A stretch of DNA of 11,061 nt, taken from positions 1 through 11,061 of the forward strand of contig WQUN01000159.1 of assembly GCA_009782085.1 (NCBI GenBank), read 5' to 3'. The position numbers and the translations under genes are program-made. This DNA comes from Bacillota bacterium. GTDB lineage: Bacteria; Bacillota; Clostridia; Lachnospirales; WQUN01. Shown one piece after another: positions 1 to 4,696 of the stretch. Numbering within the stretch: the first letter of the stretch is position 1; each line of letters begins with the position of its first letter. The notes beneath the pieces are model-generated. The model saw nothing but the letters and a program-made list of their open reading frames with translations, was not told the origin of the DNA and did not search any database.

Positions 1-2
1 CC

Positions 3-260
3 CTCCGCGTCGACAGGGCCGCCCTCGCGGCCGCGGCCGTTTTGACGGCGGGCTTCGCCGGGGACGCGGACGCCGAGGACGTCCTGACCTGCCTCGGCTA
101 TACGATCGGCAAGTTTTTCAACGTGTCCGCCGTGTCCTTTACCGTGGACGGCGCGCAGGCCGGGGCAAAGGCAGTATACGACGGCTCGCCGCCCGACGGC
201 GACCCCGCGCTGAGCTCCGCCATAGACAGCGCGGTCAAGAACGCGCTGAACAAGAATTGA
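3..260 (+). CDS. C-terminal end of a probable GerMN-domain protein (partial)
   Basis: An open frame enters from the left edge and stops with TGA at 258-260; the start lies outside the window. About 85 residues are visible. They read as an Ala-rich helix, then a segment (VLTCLGYTIGKFFNVSAVSF followed by TVDG) resembling the end of GerMN domains, where a run of the type 'nTLt.f.gV..V.f.vdG' closes the fold. The tail is polar and Ala/Asp/Ser-rich and ends NALNKN. GerMN domains occur in spore-germination proteins and in envelope lipoproteins; no spore role can be claimed from this fragment. The stop overlaps the TTG start of rsmA, which suggests co-transcription and coupled translation. The family call rests on a short stretch and could be wrong. 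That the frame is a real gene is supported by its position and by continuous coding character up to the overlap. Confidence 0.5.
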   Translation, partial: LRVDRAALAAAAVLTAGFAGDADAEDVLTCLGYTIGKFFNVSAVSFTVDGAQAGAKAVYDGSPPDGDPALSSAIDSAVKNALNKN

Positions 261-1240
261 CGCCGGTGGACGCCTCGACGTACTCCGGCCTGAGAGAGAT
301 ACTGCGAAGATACGGCCTGACGCCGAGCAGGCGCTTCGGGCAGAATTTTCTGACGGACAGGCATGTCCTGGACAAAATAACCGCGGCGGCGGAGCTGGAA
401 AAGGACGACGCCGTCGTGGAGGTCGGCGCCGGGCTCGGCGCGCTGACCCGCGCGCTCGCGGAAAGGGCGGGGTTCGTGGCCGCGGTCGAGCTGGACAAGC
501 GTCTCGCGGAGGTCCTGCGCGACATGTTCGCGGACACGCCGAACGTGCGCGTCGTCCAGGGCGACTGCATGAGGCTCGGCCTGGCCGGGCTCGCGGCGGA
601 TAGAGAGCCTGCCGGCGGAATCTCCGCCGGCGGGGCGCCGCTTGCGCCGCCCTCGGCCGGGCTCGCGGCGGAGGTTGACCCTGCCGGCGGAATCGGCAAA
701 AAGCGGGCTAAAATCGTCGCAAACCTGCCCTATTACATCACGACGCCTTTTATCATGCGCGTTTTGGAGCAAGAGAGCGGTCCCGCCGGCCGGCCGTTTG
801 GGCGGGCGACGCTGATGGTGCAGAGGGAAGTCGCGGAGAGGATCGCCGCCGCCCCCGGCACGGGGAATTACGGCGCGCTGTCGGTCGCCGCAGCCTACTA
901 CGCCGAATGCGAACTGAACGCCACAGTGCCGCCAAACTGTTTTTTCCCGAGGCCGGACGTGGACTCCGCCGTCATAACGCTGAAGATCTACGAGACCCCG
1001 CCGTGCGCGCCGGCGGACGAAAAGCTGATGTTCGCCTGCGTGAAGGCGGCCTTCGGCCAGAGGCGCAAGACTTTGGCAAACTGCCTGTGCGCCCGGCCGT
1101 GGCTCGGGCTTGGCAAAGAGCGGGTCGCGGAGGTCATAAGGCGGTGCGGGTTCAGGGAGGACGTCAGGGGGGAGACGCTCGGGGTGAAGGAGTTCGCCGG
1201 GCTGGCGGAGGAACTGAGAGTTGAAATCGAAAAAGAATAG
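257..1240 (+). CDS. rsmA: 16S rRNA (adenine1518-N6/adenine1519-N6)-dimethyltransferase RsmA/KsgA
   Basis: RsmA uses S-adenosylmethionine to dimethylate two adjacent adenines in the 3'-terminal helix of 16S rRNA during small-subunit maturation. Visible hallmarks are GQNFL (residues 28-32), the SAM-binding loop EVGAGLGALT (55-64), the acidic ribose-binding end AVELD (76-80), the catalytic NLPYY (156-160), the N-terminal part of the rRNA-binding region with VDSAVI, and QRRKTL. The protein is 327 residues, longer than the usual 270-295. The excess is an Ala/Gly/Pro-rich insert at residues about 110-148, between the ribose-binding region and NLPY. It contains two copies of AGLAA...PAGGI exactly 24 residues apart (see the repeat entry). 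The start is uncertain: TTG at 257 overlaps the upstream stop as TTGA, and an in-frame GTG lies at 266. Neither has a good Shine-Dalgarno, which fits translational coupling. Identity is secure; the exact start is not. Confidence 0.95.
   Translation: MTPVDASTYSGLREILRRYGLTPSRRFGQNFLTDRHVLDKITAAAELEKDDAVVEVGAGLGALTRALAERAGFVAAVELDKRLAEVLRDMFADTPNVRVVQGDCMRLGLAGLAADREPAGGISAGGAPLAPPSAGLAAEVDPAGGIGKKRAKIVANLPYYITTPFIMRVLEQESGPAGRPFGRATLMVQREVAERIAAAPGTGNYGALSVAAAYYAECELNATVPPNCFFPRPDVDSAVITLKIYETPPCAPADEKLMFACVKAAFGQRRKTLANCLCARPWLGLGKERVAEVIRRCGFREDVRGETLGVKEFAGLAEELRVEIEKE
583..694 (+). repeat. 72-bp imperfect in-frame duplication with hairpin inside rsmA
   Basis: An 18-nt block at 583-600 recurs exactly at 655-672, and a 15-nt block (CCTGCCGGCGGAATC) at 608-622 recurs at 680-694. 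Both have a period of 72 bp (24 codons). Inside the first unit, GCCGGCGGA and TCCGCCGGC flank ATC at 611-631, a perfect 9-bp stem with a 3-nt loop. The segment matches the extra residues of this RsmA and stays in frame. It looks like a GC-rich palindromic repeat accommodated in the coding sequence and partly duplicated. Confidence 0.75.
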
Positions 1241-1260
1241 GAGACTATAATCTCGCATAA

Positions 1261-1402
1261 GGCAACCTCTAAAGGCTGTCATTCTGAGCGAAGCGAAGAA
1301 TCTTAAGACCCTTCGCTTCGCTCAGGGTGACGGATGAAAAGGTCATTTTAAGTTGAACAACTATACGCTCAGAATGATAAAAGGGGGGTTATAGAGGTTG
1401 TC
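1261..1402. mobile_element. MITE-like element, copy A (142 bp, terminal inverted repeats, 4-bp flanking duplication)
   Basis: The left end GGCAACCTCTAAA (1261-1273) is inverted at the right end as TTATAGAGGTTGTC (1389-1402). The element is flanked on both sides by ATAA (1257-1260 and 1403-1406), as expected for a 4-bp target-site duplication. The interior holds the palindromic core at 1278-1331 and a second partial core end, GCTCAGAATGA, at 1368-1378. It encodes no protein. A shorter copy with the same ends lies at 10069-10175 and is flanked by ATTA. Two copies sharing termini, each with its own flanking repeat, make a non-autonomous transposon the best reading. The source transposase is not in the window. 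Confidence 0.7.
1278..1331. repeat. 54-nt palindromic core, GTCATTCTGAGCG family, copy 1
   Basis: This is a near-perfect palindrome centred on TCTTAAGA, running from GTCATTCTGAGCGAAGCG to its mirror ending in TGAC. Only two dinucleotide positions per arm fail to pair canonically. It is the reverse complement of copy 2 (2565-2618) with one mismatch in 54. Similarity between copies 1 and 2 continues past the core to a shared TTTTAAGTTGAAC block (1346-1358 here). Confidence 0.85.
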
Positions 1403-1419
1403 ATAACCCCGCATTTTTT
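1385..1419 (+). terminator. Rho-independent terminator after rsmA
   Basis: GGGGTTAT (1385-1392) pairs with ATAACCCC (1403-1410) across a 10-nt loop and is followed by GCA and six T residues (1414-1419). It would end rsmA transcription before the flagellin gene. One arm lies in the right end of the MITE-like element. The other arm is the flanking ATAA plus host DNA, so insertion of the element seems to have formed or completed the terminator. Confidence 0.7.
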
Positions 1420-1482
1420 CCGCAATCCGAGAGATAATAATCTCGCGGACTTTTTGCCGTCCGGCAAAAGCCGCGCAGCCGT

Positions 1483-1506
1483 ATAAATTCACACGTGTAA
1501 ATTTAT
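1483..1506. promoter_or_regulatory. 24-bp palindrome in flagellin upstream region (candidate operator)
   Basis: The symmetric sequence is centred on ACACGTGT (1491-1498) with AAATT/AATTT arms; 11 of 12 base pairs are symmetric and only 1490/1499 mismatch. It lies 33-56 bp upstream of the flagellin ATG. Just before and overlapping it is GCCGTATAA (1478-1486), weakly like the -10 element of motility sigma factors (GCCGATAA), but no matching -35 element was found. It could be a dimeric repressor or activator site, or an RNA hairpin in the leader. Confidence 0.45.
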
Positions 1507-1508
1507 GC

Positions 1509-1529
1509 ACGGAGTAATGATTCCAGGGA
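1509..1529 (+). promoter_or_regulatory. Two ANGGA motifs in flagellin leader, candidate CsrA sites
   Basis: ACGGA (1509-1513) and AGGGA (1525-1529) are 16 nt apart, and the second lies in the Shine-Dalgarno sequence. In B. subtilis, CsrA represses flagellin translation through two GGA-type sites in the hag leader, one covering the ribosome binding site. Here the arrangement is inferred from motif and spacing only; short GGA motifs are common in any ribosome binding site. Confidence 0.35.
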
Positions 1530-1531
1530 GG
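1525..1531 (+). promoter_or_regulatory. Strong ribosome binding site of flagellin
   Basis: AGGGAGG is followed by a 7-nt AT-only spacer and then ATG at 1539. This fixes the flagellin start at 1539 rather than the in-frame ATG at 1548. Confidence 0.85.
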
Positions 1532-1538
1532 AAAATTT

Positions 1539-2378
1539 ATGTCTAACATGGTTATCAACACCAACATTCTGGCGCTGAACAGCCACAGGGCGATGAAGAA
1601 CGTCGGCGCGACGCAGGCGCAGTCCTCGGCGAGGCTCTCGTCCGGCCTGCGGATCAACACCGCCGCGGACGACGCCGCCGGCCTCGCGATCTCCGAAAAG
1701 ATGCGCGCCCAGATACGCGGCCTCGACATGGCGTCGAAGAACGCTCAGGACGGCATCTCGATGGTGCAGACCGCCGAGGGCGGCATGACGGAGATCGGCA
1801 ACATGGTCCAGCGCATCAGGGAACTGACCGTCCAGGCATCCAACGATTCCAACGACAAGGCCACCGGAGACCGCACGAAGATCCAGCGCGAGATAAGCAA
1901 TCTCCTGTCCGAGATCGACAGCATGGCCAGCCGAGTGGAGTTCAACAACAAGAAGCTGATCAACGGCGATTACGCCTCTACCCAGCTCTTTTTACAGGTG
2001 GGCGCGAACAAGGACCAGGCCATCAAATTCTGCATAGGAAACATGAACAAGTCCTCGCTCGGCCTTTCCTCGATAAACGTAGACGTCAGCGCCGCCTCGG
2101 CGATCTCGGCGCAAATCTCCACTATCAACGCCGCGGTCAACACGGTCGCCAACGAGCGCGCCAAGCTTGGCGCGATCCAGAACAGGCTCCAGTATACGAT
2201 CAAGAGCCTGGACATCTCGTCCGAGAACCTGTCGGCCTCCGAATCGCGCATACGCGACACCGACATGGCGAAGGAAATGATGTCGCTGACCAAGGCGAAC
2301 GTCCTGTCGCAGGCGGCCACGGCCATGCTCGCCCAGGCGAACCAGCAGCCGCAGAATATCTTGCAGCTGTTGAGGTAA
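1539..2378 (+). CDS. fliC: Flagellin, the flagellar filament protein
   Basis: This 279-residue flagellin is exported through the flagellar type III apparatus and polymerises into the filament. The N-terminal domain is classic: MVINTNILALNSHR near the start, then SSARLSSGLRINTAADDAAG (29-48) and QRIRELTVQA (91-100). That last segment corresponds to the region recognised by host TLR5 in gamma-proteobacterial flagellins and is largely kept. The C-terminal domain is also intact: SRIRDTDMAKEM (236-247), then a coiled region ending NILQLLR. The variable middle is very short (about 140-185), so D2/D3 outer domains are absent, as in B. subtilis Hag. A cysteine at residue 165 is unusual for flagellins. 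The gene stands alone between a terminator and a hairpin pair, and is bracketed by inverted copies of a palindromic repeat. The leader carries a palindrome and possible CsrA sites. Identity is certain. Confidence 0.98.
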   Translation: MSNMVINTNILALNSHRAMKNVGATQAQSSARLSSGLRINTAADDAAGLAISEKMRAQIRGLDMASKNAQDGISMVQTAEGGMTEIGNMVQRIRELTVQASNDSNDKATGDRTKIQREISNLLSEIDSMASRVEFNNKKLINGDYASTQLFLQVGANKDQAIKFCIGNMNKSSLGLSSINVDVSAASAISAQISTINAAVNTVANERAKLGAIQNRLQYTIKSLDISSENLSASESRIRDTDMAKEMMSLTKANVLSQAATAMLAQANQQPQNILQLLR

Positions 2379-2408
2379 TACATTACCGATACCGAATAAT
2401 ATAAAAAT

Positions 2409-2468
2409 CCGCCGGCATATTCCGTTCCGGCGGCCCGCCGCCCCGGCGCCTTCGCGCCGGGGCGGTTT
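2409..2468 (+). terminator. Double hairpin terminator after flagellin
   Basis: Two stems follow the stop codon. The first is CCGCCGG (2409-2415) with CCGGCGG (2427-2433). The second is a perfect 12-bp stem, CCGCCCCGGCGC (2438-2449) with its complement at 2454-2465, and a CTTC loop. Only three T residues follow, so the second hairpin is very stable but has a weak U-tract. It probably ends or stabilises the flagellin mRNA. Confidence 0.7.
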
Positions 2469-2529
2469 GCGGCGCGATGTCAACAGGTTATGCGGTGCGG
2501 GATGGAACCCGCAGCTACAAAATCGCAGA

Positions 2530-2618
2530 TATAGCTGTTCAACTTAAAAGAGGTTTATTAATCTGTCACCCTGAGCGTAGCGAAGGGTCTTAAGATTCTT
2601 CGCTTCGCTCAGAATGAC
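2530..2618 (-). repeat. Palindromic repeat copy 2, inverted relative to copy 1
   Basis: The 54-nt core at 2565-2618 is the reverse complement of 1278-1331 except for one base (GCGTAGCG instead of GCGAAGCG). Similarity extends to 2530, including GTTCAACTTAAAA (2537-2549), the complement of 1346-1358. By hand count about 79 of 89 positions match. No GGCAACCTC ends are present here. It sits between the converging flagellin and response-regulator genes, where its hairpin could serve both transcripts. Confidence 0.8.
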
Positions 2619-2651
2619 TATGCGGCTGTTTTAAGGTCGTACGGCTATGCC

Positions 2652-3338
<687 letters not shown>

Positions 3339-3344
3339 CGTCCG

Positions 3345-3350
3345 CCCTCC
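3345..3350 (-). promoter_or_regulatory. Ribosome binding site deciding the response-regulator start
   Basis: GGAGGG on the minus strand, 6 nt before ATG 3338. It lies in the 21-nt gap after ychF. Confidence 0.8.
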
Positions 3351-3359
3351 CATCGGAAA

Positions 3360-4445
3360 TCAAACGTTAAAGCGAAACAGGACCACGTCCCCGTCTTTCA
3401 TGACGTAATCCTTGCCCTCCAGGCGGACCAGGCCCGCTGCCTTGGCGGCGGCGTGGGAGCCGGAGCGCATCAGGTCGCCGTAGTGGACGACCTCCGCCCG
3501 GATGAAGCCGCGCTCCAGGTCGGAGTGTATCTTCCCGGCGGCCCCGGGGGCCTTCGTCCCGGCGGTTATCGTCCAGGCGCGGGTCTCCTTGGGGCCGGAG
3601 GTCAGAAAGCTGATCAGGCCGAGAAGCCTGTAGCTGGCGGCGATCAGGCGGTTAAGGGCGCTGTCCGGGACGCCGAGCTCCCGGAGGAAGAGCTTCCGTT
3701 CCTCATCGTCCAGCTCCGCGACCTCCTCCTCGATCTTCGCGCAGATCACGAAAACCTCCGTGCCGTCGGCCTTCGCGACCTCGCGGAGCTTTTGGACGCA
3801 CTTGTTCGAATCCCCGTTGTCGGCCATATCGTCCTCGCCGATGTTCGCGGCGAAGATCACCGGCTTGGCGGTCAGCAGGTTGAAGCCGCAGAGGAACGCG
3901 TCCTCCTCCGGCGTGAAGGCGAGGCTCCGCGCGGGCCTGCCGTCCTCCAGGCACGAGGCGACCCGCCGGAGGACCTCCAGCTCCCGCTCGCCGCCCTTGG
4001 GCGCTTTCGCGATCTTGGAGATGCGCCGCTCGATGATCTCCAAATCCGCGAAAACAAGCTCCAGGTTGATCGTCTCCACGTCGGAGGCTGGGTCGAGCAC
4101 GTCGCTGACGTGGAGCACGTTTTCGTCCTCAAAACAGCGGACGACGTGGACGAGGGCGTCCACTTCCCTGATGTACGACAGGAACTGGTTCCCCAGGCCC
4201 TCGCCCTTGCTGGAGCCGGCCACGAGGCCGGCGATGTCCACGAATTCCACGGTCGCCGGTATCTTCTTCGCGGAGTTGTTCATCTTCGCCAGCACGTCCA
4301 CGCGTTCGTCCGGCACCTGCGCCACGCCCACGTTGGGGTCTTTCGTGCTGAACGCGTAATTGGCCGCCTCCGCCTTGGCGCGGATCAGGCAGTTGAACAG
4401 CGTGCTCTTCCCCACGTTGGGCAGCCCGACTATGCCCAGCTTCAT
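3360..4445 (-). CDS. ychF: Ribosome-associated ATPase YchF (OLA1 subfamily of Obg GTPases)
   Basis: A 361-residue protein, the normal length for the family. It has the P-loop GLPNVGKS (7-14), the G3 motif DIAGLV (70-75) followed by SSKGEGLGNQFL (78-89), and HVVRCFEDENVLHV (100-113). In place of NKxD it has NIGE (201-204), the NxxE form linked to ATP rather than GTP preference in YchF/OLA1. A coiled-coil region (about 130-190) interrupts the G domain, and a TGS domain fills the C-terminus (about 276-360, ending VVLFRFNV). YchF binds ribosomes and is tied to stress responses and translation fidelity. ATG at 4445 overlaps the stop of the upstream membrane-protein gene as ATGA, giving translational coupling. 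Its place between a chemoreceptor gene and a response-regulator gene is unusual for this housekeeping protein. Confidence 0.97.
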   Translation of the reverse strand: MKLGIVGLPNVGKSTLFNCLIRAKAEAANYAFSTKDPNVGVAQVPDERVDVLAKMNNSAKKIPATVEFVDIAGLVAGSSKGEGLGNQFLSYIREVDALVHVVRCFEDENVLHVSDVLDPASDVETINLELVFADLEIIERRISKIAKAPKGGERELEVLRRVASCLEDGRPARSLAFTPEEDAFLCGFNLLTAKPVIFAANIGEDDMADNGDSNKCVQKLREVAKADGTEVFVICAKIEEEVAELDDEERKLFLRELGVPDSALNRLIAASYRLLGLISFLTSGPKETRAWTITAGTKAPGAAGKIHSDLERGFIRAEVVHYGDLMRSGSHAAAKAAGLVRLEGKDYVMKDGDVVLFRFNV

Positions 4446-4666
4446 CGCTCGTCCTTCTCCCCGGCCCTTTTAGCCAGGCGCATACCGATGTGGATCCCCT
4501 CCATGAACAGGGAGACGACGGACAGCAGCAGCATCAGGAGCGGCCCGTATTCGGCCCAGAAGTCGTTCTCCGCAGGCCTGGCCGCGGGCCCGCCCGCGGG
4601 CGCGAAGAACCGGGCGGCTTCTTTTTGCGCGGCGCGGTAGTGTTTTTTCGCGTGCGTGTAAGACAT
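4442..4666 (-). CDS. Small single-pass membrane protein, function unknown
   Basis: A 74-residue protein with no recognised family. It has a basic N-terminal part with His/Lys/Arg and an Ala-rich stretch (1-25), an Ala/Gly/Pro linker (22-33), an acidic-aromatic step (ENDFWAEY, 33-40), one hydrophobic segment (about 41-63, GPLLMLLLSVVSLFMEGIHI), and a charged end (KRAGEKDER). The start is ATG 4666: a near-ideal AAAGGAGG lies 6 nt upstream, so the longer frame from 4696 is rejected. It follows the chemoreceptor gene by 30 nt and overlaps ychF by 4 nt (ATGA). The strong ribosome binding site and tight packing argue that it is really translated. A role with the chemoreceptor or YchF is only suggested by position. 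Confidence 0.75.
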   Translation of the reverse strand: MSYTHAKKHYRAAQKEAARFFAPAGGPAARPAENDFWAEYGPLLMLLLSVVSLFMEGIHIGMRLAKRAGEKDER

Positions 4667-4672
4667 AAAAAT

Positions 4673-4680
4673 CCTCCTTT
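4673..4680 (-). promoter_or_regulatory. Ribosome binding site deciding the small membrane-protein start
   Basis: AAAGGAGG on the minus strand, 6 nt before ATG 4666, inside the 30-nt gap after the chemoreceptor gene. Confidence 0.85.
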
Positions 4681-4696
4681 GTATATGTTGTTTCAA

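Noticed and set aside
1221..1251. TTGAAA and TATAAT with 19-nt spacing after rsmA, a possible promoter for flagellin
   Set aside because: It lies upstream of a convincing terminator (1385-1419), the spacing is long, and TATAAT is part of a small GAGA/TCTC palindrome.
98..1282. A 394-codon minus-strand frame across rsmA
   Set aside because: Arg-rich product without domain character; the plus-strand RsmA is unambiguous.
2466..2564. Short stems between flagellin and copy 2 (for example TGCGGG with CCCGCA near 2494-2511), considered as a riboswitch or small RNA
   Set aside because: Stems are only 6 bp and match no riboswitch consensus that I recognise. Position after a strong terminator also argues against a leader role.
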